Shown here: positions 20,671-30,459 of the stretch, one piece after another
Layout of the letters: each line of letters starts with the position of its first letter
Position numbering within the stretch: the stretch's first letter is position 1
NCBI RefSeq assembly: GCF_002860865.1
Contig: NZ_PKIE01000001.1
Location: 682,001-746,000 of the forward strand
Reading direction: 5' to 3'
Origin: Streptococcus mitis
GTDB taxonomy: Bacteria; Bacillota; Bacilli; Lactobacillales; Streptococcaceae
DNA: 64,000 nt
Program-made: the position numbers and the translations under genes
The notes under the pieces: generated by a model
Database searches by the model: none
Seen by the model: the letters and a program-made list of their open reading frames with translations, nothing else
What the model was told of the DNA's origin: nothing

Positions 20671-20751
20671 TGGAGAGAGAGGGATTCGAACCCCCGAACC
20701 CGAAGGAGCGGATTTACAGTCCGCCGCGTTTAGCCTCTTCGCTATCTCTCC
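20671..20751 (-). tRNA. tRNA-Tyr (anticodon GTA)
   Basis: An 81-nt minus-strand cloverleaf starting GGAGAGATAGCG, with a long variable arm typical of bacterial tRNA-Tyr. The anticodon loop CTGTAAA gives GTA. The T arm is GGGGGTTCGAATCCC. Discriminator A. Confidence 0.95.
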
Positions 20752-20800
20752 TACAATCAACATGGACTATTATATCATGAAAATTTCAAAAAAACAAGAC

Positions 20801-21031
20801 TTATTTTGCTAAATTATAATTTTCAATCAAAATTTCCACAGCTTTTTCCAATTTTTTATAAAAACTATCGACATTCCCATTCTTTATGATGGCAAATTGT
20901 CCGTCTAATTCGGCAATTTCTCCGATAACTTTTTTACCAATGGTCAAGGTATAACCTTCAAAACTGTCTTTTCCTACATTAACTTTAGCATCTGCTACTT
21001 GAATTTCGATTTTTTTATCTTTCTTACTCAT
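20801..21031 (-). CDS. DUF2969 family protein
   Basis: 76 residues, highly charged at the start (MSKKDKKIEIQV), with a small predicted beta-rich core and a C-terminal helix. It matches the short DUF2969 proteins of lactic acid bacteria. It lies upstream of the tRNA pair in the same direction. Function is unknown. Confidence 0.75.
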   Translation of the reverse strand: MSKKDKKIEIQVADAKVNVGKDSFEGYTLTIGKKVIGEIAELDGQFAIIKNGNVDSFYKKLEKAVEILIENYNLAK

Positions 21032-21088
21032 TTCATACCTCTCTTCACTTTTTCTATTTTACAAGAAAATCCCAAAACTAGCAAGAAA

Positions 21089-21128
21089 AAACTCTATATC
21101 ATTCCAAGTCTGATATAGAGTTTTCTGC
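21089..21128 (-). terminator. Terminator of the peptide-binding protein gene
   Basis: Minus-strand stem AAAACTCTATATCA / TGATATAGAGTTTT with loop GACTTGGAA, followed by T. It lies immediately after the stop codon at 21,130. Confidence 0.8.
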
Positions 21129-21129
21129 T

Positions 21130-23100
21130 TTATTTAATGTGTTTTTCTAGTTCTTTTTGGTACTTACCGTTTGATTCCAATTTTTCTTTTTGCCATTTTT
21201 TCAGTGCTTCTTCATATTCTTTTGTTGTAACGATATCTTTTTGCAATTTCATTCCTTTAAAAATATATGGGTCACCTTTAATACCAACTTGTGAGTATGG
21301 TTTTGAGAATGGCACGACATTACTTACAACTGGAGAACCACCAGATGAAGCTGTTGGCATCAATAATGAACTATCTGTCAACCAAGCTTGAGCCTTGGCA
21401 TATTTTTCATAGCGTTCTTCAAGATTTGTAGTTTCTGAATCTGCATCATCCAATAATTTCTTATATTGGTCCAAACCAAGTTTAGCTACAACATCCTTAT
21501 CTTTCCCCTTAGTAATACCAAGGTGTTTCATAGCAGAACCTGATTTAGGATCCATGATATTCAAGTAAGAGGCTGGGTCTTGATAGCTTGGAGCCCATCC
21601 TGTACTGTTCAAATCATAGTCTTTTTGAGAAGGAACACGCGCTTGAGAAGTGATTGTTTCCTTTTCATTATCTGTCATTTGAAGAACATCAATGACAACA
21701 TTTTCAGCACCAAGAGTTGATTCGATAGACTGTTTGAAAGAGTTGCTTTGTTGAACGGCGATGGTATCTGTTTGTTCAACTGGGACATCCAAATGAATTG
21801 GGAATGTTACCCCTTTAGATTCCAAGTCTTTCTTAGCTTTTTCGAAAGCAGCTTTAGCCTTGTCAGGATTATAGATAGAATCCTTACCGTCAACTAGCTC
21901 AACACCTTTCCATTGGTCACCGTAGTTCACCAACTCTGCTTGAGCGATTTGACCAAAGTTTTTACCACCTGCTTGTACAAAGTTGTCAGGAACAAGGCTG
22001 TTACGAATAATCTTGTCCGCACCGTCTTCACCATTTAGCTGGGCAGCATAAGAATGGCGGTTGAAGGCAAAGTTGATAGCCTGACGGAAGTCCTTATTAA
22101 GCATAGCTTCTTTAGTAGAAGTCTTTTGCTCTTCACTTGTTTTCGCAGTTTTATTATATGACTGACGATTTACGTTAAAGGTGAAGTAATAGCTACTTGA
22201 GTCCTGTGGGCTATAAGTGATTTTATCTCCGTATTGTTCCAAAGTAGAAGCAAAGTTTGAGCTACTTGGGAAGAGACGGGCTGTCGTATAAGCACCAGAA
22301 GAGAAGCTACGAATCAACGATTCCTGATCAGAACCATCGTAGTAGGTCAATTTGATCTTCTCGATTTTTACCTTTTCTTTATCCCAGTAGTTTGGATTTT
22401 TCTCGTATTCGATTAACGATTTAGAAGTCAAGGTCTTCAAGATATAAGGACCATTGTAAAGAATCCCTGCTGGAGTAACTGCTCCATAATCTTTACCTGA
22501 TGCCTTCAAAAACTCTTCATTTACAGGCAACATCGTCGCTGTTGTAACTTTAGAGTTCCAGAAACTTTCTGGTTTGTTTAGGGTATATTCGACTGTATAA
22601 TCGTCCAAGGCCTTAACACCAACTGTAGAGAAATCGTTCGTCTCACCAGTCATATAGGCATCCAAACCCTTGATTGAATTTTGGATGAGAGAGACACCGT
22701 CTGACTTACCGTCAGCTACATGTTTCAATCCTGTTACAAAGTCATGGGCTGTTACTTCTGCATATTCTTCACCTTCAGAAGTGTACCATTTAACTCCTTT
22801 ACGAAGTTTGTAGGTATAAGTCAAACCATCTTTTGACACAGACCAATCCTCAGCCAAGGAAGGGATAACATTTCCGTACTGGTCGTTTTCCATCAAGCCA
22901 TCAACCACGTTCCCGATGACATCTGTTGTCGATGTACGAGTTGCTATACTATAGTCCAAAGATGCTGGATCTACTGCATAGACATATGAAAATGTTGTCG
23001 GTGCATCTGCTTCTTTATCAGCTTTTCCACAAGCCACTAAAAGAGCTGTTGTACTCAGGACCACTCCTGCTGTTAAGAGCCACTTTTTCGATTTCATCAA
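21130..23100 (-). CDS. Oligopeptide ABC transporter substrate-binding lipoprotein (AliA/AliB/AmiA family)
   Basis: 656-residue lipoprotein that captures peptides outside the cell for the Ami permease. The signal peptide ends in the lipobox LVAC (cysteine at about residue 24). The SBP family 5 fold follows, with the opening DPASLDYS and the segment RQAINFAFNRHSY. No permease or ATPase genes adjoin it, as for the orphan Ali proteins that share AmiCDEF. It may start at the second ATG (23,097). Which Ali paralogue it is cannot be fixed by eye. Confidence 0.9.
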   Translation of the reverse strand: MMKSKKWLLTAGVVLSTTALLVACGKADKEADAPTTFSYVYAVDPASLDYSIATRTSTTDVIGNVVDGLMENDQYGNVIPSLAEDWSVSKDGLTYTYKLRKGVKWYTSEGEEYAEVTAHDFVTGLKHVADGKSDGVSLIQNSIKGLDAYMTGETNDFSTVGVKALDDYTVEYTLNKPESFWNSKVTTATMLPVNEEFLKASGKDYGAVTPAGILYNGPYILKTLTSKSLIEYEKNPNYWDKEKVKIEKIKLTYYDGSDQESLIRSFSSGAYTTARLFPSSSNFASTLEQYGDKITYSPQDSSSYYFTFNVNRQSYNKTAKTSEEQKTSTKEAMLNKDFRQAINFAFNRHSYAAQLNGEDGADKIIRNSLVPDNFVQAGGKNFGQIAQAELVNYGDQWKGVELVDGKDSIYNPDKAKAAFEKAKKDLESKGVTFPIHLDVPVEQTDTIAVQQSNSFKQSIESTLGAENVVIDVLQMTDNEKETITSQARVPSQKDYDLNSTGWAPSYQDPASYLNIMDPKSGSAMKHLGITKGKDKDVVAKLGLDQYKKLLDDADSETTNLEERYEKYAKAQAWLTDSSLLMPTASSGGSPVVSNVVPFSKPYSQVGIKGDPYIFKGMKLQKDIVTTKEYEEALKKWQKEKLESNGKYQKELEKHIK

Positions 23101-23119
23101 AAATCTCCTTTTGTTTATT

Positions 23120-24142
23120 TTAATCTACTTTTACAATCCAACCTTCTGGCGCTTCAATATCACCAAACTGAATACCTGTCAATTCATCATATAGTTTACG
23201 AGTCACAGGACCAACTTCTGTTTCACTATAGAATACATGGAAATCATCACCGTGCTGAATTCCACCAATTGGCGAAATAACTGCTGCTGTACCACAAGCA
23301 CCTGCCTCTACAAAACGATCAAGCTTATCAATTGGAACATCACCCTCAATAGGAGTCAAACCCAAGCGGTGTTCTGCCAAATAAAGTAAAGAATACTTAG
23401 TAATAGATGGCAAAATAGATGGACTCAATGGTGTTACAAATTCATTGTCAGCTGTAATTCCAAAGAAGTTAGCTGAACCTACTTCTTCAATCTTTGTATG
23501 AGTTGATGGGTCTAGGTAGATAACATCTGAGAAATGACGTGACTTGGCCAATTTCCCTGGCAAGAGACTTGCAGCATAGTTCCCACCAACCTTAGCCGCA
23601 CCTGTACCATTTGGAGCCGCACGATCGTATTCATCCTGAATCAAGAAGTTGGTTGGAACCAAACCACCCTTAAAGTAATTTCCAACTGGCATAGCAAAGA
23701 TGGTGAAAATGTATTCCTCTGCTGGTTTAACCCCGATAATATCTCCAACACCAATCAAAAGTGGACGAAGATAAAGGGTTCCACCTGTTCCATATGGTGG
23801 TACGTATTCTTCATTGGCGCGGACAACTGCCTTACAAGCTTCTACAAACATGTCTGTCGGAACTTGTGGCATCAAGAGACGATTACAAGTACGTTGCAGA
23901 CGTTTAGCATTTTCGTCAGGACGGAAAAGTTGAACACTACCATCCTTAGTACGGTAAGCTTTCAAACCTTCAAAGGCTTGTTGACCATAGTGAAGACTTG
24001 GAGAAGACTCTGAAATATGCAAGGTTGCATCTTCTGTAAGTTCTCCTTGATTCCATTGTCCATTTTTAAAATGAGCAATATAGCGATAAGGTAATTTCAT
24101 ATAGGAGAAACCAAGGTTTTCCCAATCAATCGTTACTGTCAT
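23120..24142 (-). CDS. ilvE: Branched-chain amino acid aminotransferase
   Basis: 340-residue PLP fold-type IV enzyme for the last step of Leu, Ile and Val synthesis. The PLP lysine is Lys184 in AAKVGGNYA, and other family motifs include YGQQAFEGLKAY and EVGSANFFG. It lies 19 bp upstream of the peptide-binding protein gene in the same direction and may be co-transcribed with it. Confidence 0.95.
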   Translation of the reverse strand: MTVTIDWENLGFSYMKLPYRYIAHFKNGQWNQGELTEDATLHISESSPSLHYGQQAFEGLKAYRTKDGSVQLFRPDENAKRLQRTCNRLLMPQVPTDMFVEACKAVVRANEEYVPPYGTGGTLYLRPLLIGVGDIIGVKPAEEYIFTIFAMPVGNYFKGGLVPTNFLIQDEYDRAAPNGTGAAKVGGNYAASLLPGKLAKSRHFSDVIYLDPSTHTKIEEVGSANFFGITADNEFVTPLSPSILPSITKYSLLYLAEHRLGLTPIEGDVPIDKLDRFVEAGACGTAAVISPIGGIQHGDDFHVFYSETEVGPVTRKLYDELTGIQFGDIEAPEGWIVKVD

Positions 24143-24450
24143 ATTCCACTCCTTATTCTAAAAACCTATTTCTTATATTCTACACTTTTTTTCTAAAATA
24201 GCAAGTATATTTTGTAATTTTCAGAAAATTTCTTCAATAAAAAGAATCTAAGGTATCTGTCGTAATGAATCCTATATGGAGATTGCATAAAAGACTCAAA
24301 TTATTCTTCTATCTCGTTTAGTAAAATCTATTCAATAACTGAACTTATTTTTGACATACATAGAGCCCGTACATTAATATTAGTAACCTGTTTCGACAGA
24401 GATATGATAAAATGAACTAAAGATAGTACACAATGTAGTGTAGTCATCTT

Positions 24451-24870
24451 ATGCCATATTCAACAGATTTACGTAAAAAAGTTCTCGCCTATTGTAAGCG
24501 AACAGGTAGTATAACAGAAGTATCACACGTTTTCCAAATCTCACGTAATACCATTATCTAAAAGAGAAAATAGGTGATTTAAACCATCAAGTAAAAGGAA
24601 TAAAACCAAGAAAAATTGATAGAAATAGACTTAAAAACTATCTTACTGACAATCCAGACGCTTATTTGACTGAAATAGCTTCTGAATTTGGCTGTCATCC
24701 AACTATAGCGTATTGAATCTAGAATAGCACATTACAGTTGCTAAAACATTTCTAGAAAAAATTGACTTTCTCAATCACTTTGTTCACATCTTATTTCAAT
24801 CTACTATACTATCCACTATGCTCTCAAAGCTATAGGCTACACTCGAAAAAAAGAATCACACCTACTATGA
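24451..24870 (+). pseudogene. IS630-Spn1-like transposase first frame, degraded
   Basis: It begins MPYSTDLRKKVLAYCKRTGS, as in the first reading frame of IS630-Spn1. A small deletion near 24,555 creates a stop (TAA), after which the frame resumes as KIGDLNHQVKGIKPRKIDRN and continues through NPDAYLTEIASEFGCHP. A RUP-like insert then splits the gene, and the sequence resumes as HYALKAIGYTRKK. The second transposase frame (DDE part) is absent. The rest of 24,143-25,056 holds the ilvE promoter region on one side and no recognisable gene. Confidence 0.85.
24704..24808. repeat. RUP-like mini-element with TA duplication
   Basis: About 101 bp flanked by TA on both sides interrupts the IS630-like gene. 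Removing it with one TA restores CCAACTA-CTATCCAC and the reading frame HPT-IHYAL. The ends share the pattern TAGnnnATTGAA in inverted orientation. Size, TA target and ends fit the Repeat Unit of Pneumococcus, which is thought to be moved by IS630-Spn1. Confidence 0.65.
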
Positions 24871-25010
24871 ATAAGCCCCAGAAAAGTAGCTTTATTTCTT
24901 ATTCCTCCCCACTCACCTGAGTAAAATCTTAGTGAGAAAAACTGAGCTCATATCAAAAAGCACCTCAAAAATTGTCCTACTCTTGTTTCAATCCGCTGTG
25001 TTTCTTATAA

Positions 25011-25052
25011 AAAACAAAAGGACTAAGGGAGTGAATTTCCTTAATCCGATAG
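25011..25052 (-). terminator. Terminator of the ATP-grasp operon
   Basis: Minus-strand stem GGATTAAGG/CCTTAGTCC followed by TTTTGTTTTTT, starting just after the stop at 25,057. Confidence 0.75.
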
Positions 25053-25056
25053 TCTC

Positions 25057-26223
25057 TCAAGCCTGACGCTGACCAAAGTCCTTAATCATCTGATCCATTT
25101 CTTGTCGACTCGGAGTTGTCAACATATACAGGTAATCTCCTTGAAGTTCCGCAAAGGCCGCTGGCATGATTTTTTTAACCTTGAACTGCTGGCTATATTT
25201 GTCAATCAAATCCTCTTCTGAATAAACATAGTGAGCATTTGCACGGCGAGAAGTAGCCAAACAATACTGAGGTTCAAATTCTGACGCTGGGAACTCTTCT
25301 CCTGCGACAATGGCTGCATAGCCACGATAGAGGTCCAAGGAATGGGCAAAGTTATAAACATCAATGGTAAACCCACCTGCAGGACGGTTATTGTACTCAA
25401 TGGCAATATAATCATCCCCCTCACGGAAGAACTCAATATGGAAGAACCGTTCTTTCATACCAAATTCCTTGACAATTGCCTCACCATATTTACGTAATTT
25501 AGGATCCATATCCTTGAGAACGTAATAAGAATTGTCCATCTTGTAAATCATGAGATCCAGCGGTGTATAGGCGTAATCAAAGGTTGTTGAGAAGACAATT
25601 TTACCATCCTTGTCCACAAGACCATCAAAGGTGCAAATTTCGCTGGAAGTGACAAATTTCTCAAAGAAATAAACGGTCGAATGGTCCCATTCTTGCTTGA
25701 AGTGATTGATATCGTCTTCTGTTTCAAGCTTAAAGGTCGCGGCTGCTCCCACTCCATTATCAGGTTTGGCAATCATTGGAAGGCCGATTTCGTTCACTGC
25801 TTGATCAACATCTGCTTCCGTCTTGATAACAGCTCCAGGGACCACAGGGACACCTGCTTTTTTGAAAAGCTTCTTCATTTCAGACTTAAATTTCGTCTTT
25901 TTGAGATCCTCTGGTTTGGCACCAAAAACATTGAATTGCTCACGAAGACTTGCATCCAACTCTAACCAATATTCATTGTGGGATTCAATACGGTCAATCG
26001 GGCCATGTTTATAAAAGAGAAAAGCAACTGCACGTTTGACTTCATCTATGTTCTCAAGGTTATCTACACGGAAATACTCGGTCAGGCTATTGCGCAAGGG
26101 TTCATCCAATTGCTCATATGGTTCTTGGCCAATCCCCAAGACGTTGATTCCTTTATTAGCTAGTTCAATGGTAAACTGTTGAAAGTTTTGTGGATAGTAG
26201 GGAGAAATAACAAGGTAATTCAT
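25057..26223 (-). CDS. ATP-grasp domain protein (carboxylate-amine ligase type)
   Basis: 388 residues. The ATP-grasp fold is seen in GLPMIAKPDNGVGAAAT (about 145-162) and the metal-binding segment FHIEFF...IAIEYNNRPAGG (about 268-290), with Glu and Asn ligands. The N-terminal Rossmann-like part opens MNYLVISPYYPQNF. Such enzymes join a carboxylate to an amine through an acyl phosphate; the substrate is not evident. It is third in an operon with two esterases, 12 bp after the second, so it may build something the esterases release or trim. Confidence 0.82.
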   Translation of the reverse strand: MNYLVISPYYPQNFQQFTIELANKGINVLGIGQEPYEQLDEPLRNSLTEYFRVDNLENIDEVKRAVAFLFYKHGPIDRIESHNEYWLELDASLREQFNVFGAKPEDLKKTKFKSEMKKLFKKAGVPVVPGAVIKTEADVDQAVNEIGLPMIAKPDNGVGAAATFKLETEDDINHFKQEWDHSTVYFFEKFVTSSEICTFDGLVDKDGKIVFSTTFDYAYTPLDLMIYKMDNSYYVLKDMDPKLRKYGEAIVKEFGMKERFFHIEFFREGDDYIAIEYNNRPAGGFTIDVYNFAHSLDLYRGYAAIVAGEEFPASEFEPQYCLATSRRANAHYVYSEEDLIDKYSQQFKVKKIMPAAFAELQGDYLYMLTTPSRQEMDQMIKDFGQRQA

Positions 26224-26235
26224 AGGTAACTCCTT

Positions 26236-26976
26236 TTATAAATAGAGATTGCCGAGGAAATAAGGCATTTGTTTGCGCCACCATTCCCAGTCGTGGGCGA
26301 CATCGTGTCCCCATTCAGCAAACCAGGCTGGAATTTGTTTCTGATCAAAGGCTTCTTTAAGCTTGTAGAAGGATGGCAAGCCATCTTGTTCCCAGGCACC
26401 GAGACCCGTACAAAGCACAATCTCTGCCTGACGATAACGGTCAATAAACCAGCCGTCGTTCTGGTTCCAGATATAATCTACTGGCGAGTTTTGGTAAATA
26501 GCATCGTCGTTATAGTAATCGCCGACAAAGAAACGTGCGTCGTAAACACCACTAAGAGCTATCACCTTGGTAAAGACATCTGGATGCTGAAGGAAGAAAT
26601 TGACTGCATGATAGGCTCCCATAGAGCAACCTGTCGTCATCATTCCATCAAACCAACCTGTCTTGTGCTTGATAAAAGGAATGGCCTCCTCAATCACATA
26701 GCGCTCGTAGGCACGATGCATCTCTGCTTGGTCGTGCCCATTTTTCCAAGTGGCCAACCAGCTCTCACTATCTACACTGGATAGGGTAAAGAACTGAACA
26801 CGGCCTTCCTCGATAAAAGAAGCACAGGCATCAATCATGCCAAAATCATAGTATTCGTTGTGACTACCACCTGATGAAGCAAAAACCACAACTGGAATTC
26901 CAGCATGACCATAACGGTTAAGGTACATTTCACGGTTAAGATTGCCACTCCAGTGGCTAAGATGTTCAATATGCAT
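26236..26976 (-). CDS. Alpha/beta hydrolase, putative esterase
   Basis: 246 residues. The nucleophile Ser118 lies in GCSMGA, and a C-terminal His in EWGHDVAHDW is the likely catalytic base. It resembles the esterase D / antigen 85 side of the fold. No signal peptide is visible, so it is probably cytoplasmic. It is the middle gene of an esterase-esterase-ATP-grasp operon (18 bp after the first esterase). Confidence 0.85.
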   Translation of the reverse strand: MHIEHLSHWSGNLNREMYLNRYGHAGIPVVVFASSGGSHNEYYDFGMIDACASFIEEGRVQFFTLSSVDSESWLATWKNGHDQAEMHRAYERYVIEEAIPFIKHKTGWFDGMMTTGCSMGAYHAVNFFLQHPDVFTKVIALSGVYDARFFVGDYYNDDAIYQNSPVDYIWNQNDGWFIDRYRQAEIVLCTGLGAWEQDGLPSFYKLKEAFDQKQIPAWFAEWGHDVAHDWEWWRKQMPYFLGNLYL

Positions 26977-26994
26977 ATTTTCTCCTTTCTTACT

Positions 26995-27819
26995 TTACCA
27001 GTTTTCTGCAAAAAATCTCAGACAGTCTGGTAAATTTTCAGACCATGGAATCTCACTATGGATAGCACCAGACTGAACTTTCAAGACAAGATTGTCCAAA
27101 TGAACTCCCCCTGCTATCAAATCATGGTAATAGCGTAGCGACGAGTCGATATAGGCTTGTTTGATATTGCCAGCCATCAAGGTCTTATCTGTATCATCCG
27201 CTTCTTCCGTTCCTACATAGATGAAGATGCGCTGGTCAGGCGATAGTTGCTGACGCTCGATATAGCGGTTAAAGGCTTCTTGGTGGAGCCAGTTGGCAGA
27301 TGAAAAGACCCCGAGACATCCAATTTGGTCTTGGTATTCCAAACCGATAAACTGGGTAATATTGCCACCTAGTGAGGAGCCAATCATAGCCGTATGCTGG
27401 CGATCAGCTTTGGTACGGTAGGTCTCATCGATAAAAGGTTTGACAACCTCCATGACAAACTCAGCATATTCCACACCCTTACCGCCAAACTGCTGCCCCG
27501 GAATAGGAGATTCTTGGAACTTCCATGCCGCATACTCATTCATCCGCCCCATTCCATCATTATCAATGGCTACGACAATCATGCGACTGATATCAGGATT
27601 ACGCTTAATAGCTGGGATAATCTTCCATGAATGACCAATGAAAGACTCCTTGCTATAAAAAACATTTTGCCCGTCATGAAAGTAAACAACAGGATAGGAA
27701 CGATTCGTGTCTTTCTCATAATCTTTAGGCAGAAGAACACGCACACGGCGCTCCTTACCTGTATAAGGAACCTTGAGTTTGTGTTCTTTCATTTTTAGAT
27801 AAAAATAGGATTGGTTCAT
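26995..27819 (-). CDS. Alpha/beta hydrolase, Fes/esterase D-like
   Basis: 274 residues from the ATG at 27,817-27,819 (MNQSYFYLKM), which has GAGAG upstream; a TTG eight codons earlier is also open. The nucleophile elbow GSSLGG puts Ser149 as catalytic, PVVYFHDGQN is the typical esterase D/enterochelin-esterase strand, and IHSEIPW holds the likely His. It is the first gene of the three-gene operon. Confidence 0.85.
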   Translation of the reverse strand: MNQSYFYLKMKEHKLKVPYTGKERRVRVLLPKDYEKDTNRSYPVVYFHDGQNVFYSKESFIGHSWKIIPAIKRNPDISRMIVVAIDNDGMGRMNEYAAWKFQESPIPGQQFGGKGVEYAEFVMEVVKPFIDETYRTKADRQHTAMIGSSLGGNITQFIGLEYQDQIGCLGVFSSANWLHQEAFNRYIERQQLSPDQRIFIYVGTEEADDTDKTLMAGNIKQAYIDSSLRYYHDLIAGGVHLDNLVLKVQSGAIHSEIPWSENLPDCLRFFAENW

Positions 27820-27955
27820 TGTCAGAAAACTCTCTATATTCAAAATTTTATCTTATTATATCACAATTATAGAAAAAAAGTTAGTTTTTCTTCCACTTTT
27901 GGAATTAAAAACTAACTTTTTCATCTATTTTTCTATATTCTTCTGGATTTTCTGA

Positions 27956-29170
27956 TTATAGTAGACTATCAATCAAGTCATCGACTTCATCTTTTTCAGC
28001 TTGAGGTGTAATCTCAGTAATCATAATCCCTGCCACAGCTCGCTCAACTAAACCTTCAACATCCATACGTGCTTCATACTGCTCTGCATTCTTAATCTTA
28101 GGATTAGTCTTTGGGCGATCTGGTGCAAAAATCGTACAACAGTCTTCAAACGGTTGGATTGAAATGTTAAAGGTATCTATTGCCTGAGCAATGTCAATGA
28201 TTTCCAACTTATCCATTGTCACAACTGGACGGATGATGGGAGTGTTGGTCACAGCGTTAATAGCCTGCATACTTTCAAGAGTTTGACTGGCTACTTGACC
28301 AAGACTTTCCCCATTGATAATAACCAAACCATTTCGTACCTCACGAATACGGTCGGTAATCCGCATCATAAAGCGACGAGTCAAGGTCATGAGATAGGCT
28401 TCTGGCGCTTTGGCCTTGATTTCCTCTTGAATCTCAGTGAAAGGTACTTCGATAAACTGAATATTTCCCCCAAACTTGGTCAATTTACGAGTCAAATCTT
28501 GGGCTTTTTTAAGAGCACCAGGACTCGTGTAAGGTGGGCTGGCAAAATGAACAGCCTCAATATCCACTCCACGTTTCAAAGCAAGATAACCTGCTACAGG
28601 TGAGTCAATCCCTCCTGACAACATGAGCATCCCTTTACCTGAAGTTCCAACTGGCAATCCACCAGCCCCACGAATTGTTTCATAAGAAAGATAGGCTGCT
28701 TCTTCACGGATTTCCACCTGAAGATTGATGTCAGGACTTTTCATTTGAGCTTGCACATTTGGAATGGCTTCGAAAACAGCTCCTCCAAGTGTTTGATTGA
28801 GTTCACGACTATCCAACTCAAAGTTGTGGTCGCTACGCTTGCTAGAAATTTTAAAGGTCATGCCATCCTTGTAGATATCTTTCATAATCTCTTGGACAGC
28901 AGACTTCAGAACTTCTACAGATTTTTCAACCTTATAAACAGGGGAAAAGTTTTGAATTCCAAAAACTTGTTTGAGCGATTCTGCTACTGCTGTGTAATCT
29001 GCTCCATTGAGGTAAGCGTGGGCACGGTCACGATCTGCCGTTACCTTAACTTGGGGATAGATAGACAAAACGTCTGAAATATTATTGCGAAGTTTATTGA
29101 TGAAACGCATACGGTTTTTACCCTTAGTTGACAGCTCACCGTAGCGAATCATAATTTCTGAATATTGCAT
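27956..29170 (-). CDS. thiI: tRNA 4-thiouridine synthase ThiI
   Basis: 404 residues: a ferredoxin-like part, a THUMP domain (about 60-165) and the PP-loop pyrophosphatase SGGIDS at 185-190. It makes 4-thiouridine at tRNA position 8. The rhodanese domain found in E. coli ThiI is absent, as in most Gram-positives. It follows the nifS-like gene by 8 bp, and that desulfurase is its likely sulfur donor. Confidence 0.95.
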   Translation of the reverse strand: MQYSEIMIRYGELSTKGKNRMRFINKLRNNISDVLSIYPQVKVTADRDRAHAYLNGADYTAVAESLKQVFGIQNFSPVYKVEKSVEVLKSAVQEIMKDIYKDGMTFKISSKRSDHNFELDSRELNQTLGGAVFEAIPNVQAQMKSPDINLQVEIREEAAYLSYETIRGAGGLPVGTSGKGMLMLSGGIDSPVAGYLALKRGVDIEAVHFASPPYTSPGALKKAQDLTRKLTKFGGNIQFIEVPFTEIQEEIKAKAPEAYLMTLTRRFMMRITDRIREVRNGLVIINGESLGQVASQTLESMQAINAVTNTPIIRPVVTMDKLEIIDIAQAIDTFNISIQPFEDCCTIFAPDRPKTNPKIKNAEQYEARMDVEGLVERAVAGIMITEITPQAEKDEVDDLIDSLL

Positions 29171-29178
29171 GAATGCTC

Positions 29179-30321
29179 CTATCTTACTTTTCTAGTTTGA
29201 TTGTAAATCAATTTTAACTTGGTCAAAAACTGCTCGACCTGACTCATATCATTTTCAAGGTCTAGACTAAGACGCACAGCTGACTGGGCCTTATCTTTAT
29301 CCACTCCCATGGCAATCAGGGTTCCTGCAGGTTTCCCAGCCTTGGACGAACAAGCAGAGGTCGTTGAGATGAAAATATCATAGTCTTCAAAAGCGTGAAC
29401 AATAACCTCACCACGAACACCTTTGATTCCAAAAGTCAAGATATGAGGGGCAAAATCTTCCTCATCTGAAAAGACAAAAATATCTGGATAGTCCAGAAGG
29501 GCTTGGCGAATAACAGCTTTCATCTGTCCAGTCTTGGTCCTAAAGATATCTAGCTTTTCCATAGACAAACGGAGGGCCTTGGCTGTCGCTGCAATTCCTG
29601 CCACATTTTCAGTTGTAGAACGGTAATCACGTTCCTGACCACCACCTGTTAAAAGAGGCGTAATCTTCTTGCCAGACTTGATATAGACAAAACCAACACC
29701 ACGAACTCCGTGGAACTTGTGACCAGAGAAAGTCGCGAAATCCACTCGTTCTGTCAGATACTTTTCAGTCGGAATTTTAGCAAGCGCCTGAACCGCATCA
29801 ACGTGGAAGGAAATAGTTGGCTTATCTGCCAACAATTCTGAAATAGCTTGAATAGGTTGAATCGAGCCAATTTCATTGTTAACTGCCATGATGGAAACGA
29901 GGGTCGTATCTGGTCGTATCAAATCTGCTAGCGCCTCAACATCCACAAATCCTTTGTTATCAACTGGAGCAAAATCCACTTCAAATCCTTGACTTTTTAA
30001 CCAGAGGGCTGACTCTTTGACTGCCGGATGTTCAATGGATGATACAATGATGTGCTTTCCAAACTGGGCTTTTTCAAATGCCACACCCTTGATAACCCAG
30101 TTATCACCTTCTGTTCCACCAGATGTAAAGAAGATTTCATCACTTTTCTTACCGATTAAATCTGCAATCTGTTGACGGGAAGCATCTAAAATTCGTGTTG
30201 CCTGGTCTCCCAAACGATGGAGACTAGATGGATTTCCTAAAATTTTTGAAGCGACCTGCATATAAGTTTCAAGTGCTTCAGGATAGGGCTTGGTCGTCGC
30301 CGAATTATCAAAGTAAATCAT
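29179..30321 (-). CDS. Cysteine desulfurase, IscS/NifS-type
   Basis: 380 residues, group I PLP enzyme. The PLP lysine is Lys202 in SGHKFHG and the catalytic Cys324 lies in [11 protein letters not shown], the flexible-loop motif of the IscS group. The pairing with thiI suggests a dedicated role in tRNA thiolation, like NifZ-ThiI of Bacillus. This is separate from the SufS of the suf operon. Confidence 0.93.
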   Translation of the reverse strand: MIYFDNSATTKPYPEALETYMQVASKILGNPSSLHRLGDQATRILDASRQQIADLIGKKSDEIFFTSGGTEGDNWVIKGVAFEKAQFGKHIIVSSIEHPAVKESALWLKSQGFEVDFAPVDNKGFVDVEALADLIRPDTTLVSIMAVNNEIGSIQPIQAISELLADKPTISFHVDAVQALAKIPTEKYLTERVDFATFSGHKFHGVRGVGFVYIKSGKKITPLLTGGGQERDYRSTTENVAGIAATAKALRLSMEKLDIFRTKTGQMKAVIRQALLDYPDIFVFSDEEDFAPHILTFGIKGVRGEVIVHAFEDYDIFISTTSACSSKAGKPAGTLIAMGVDKDKAQSAVRLSLDLENDMSQVEQFLTKLKLIYNQTRKVR

Positions 30322-30402
30322 GTTTTCTCACGCTTTCTAAAATCACTCCTTCTATTGTATCATGAAACGGAGCTTGCGACAAGAAAGGGCAATTCCTCTT
30401 TT

Positions 30403-30434
30403 TTTAAGATTTTTTTAAAGAAATGCGGTATAAT
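30403..30434 (+). promoter_or_regulatory. Promoter with CiaR-type direct repeat
   Basis: TTTAAG (30,403-30,408), five bases, TTTAAA (30,414-30,419), nine bases, TATAAT (30,429-30,434). The CiaR-activated layout is TTTAAG-N5-TTTAAG about 10 bp upstream of the -10 box. One base of the second half differs. Confidence 0.55.
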
Positions 30435-30459
30435 AAATTTTAATTAAAGGAGAGAATGT

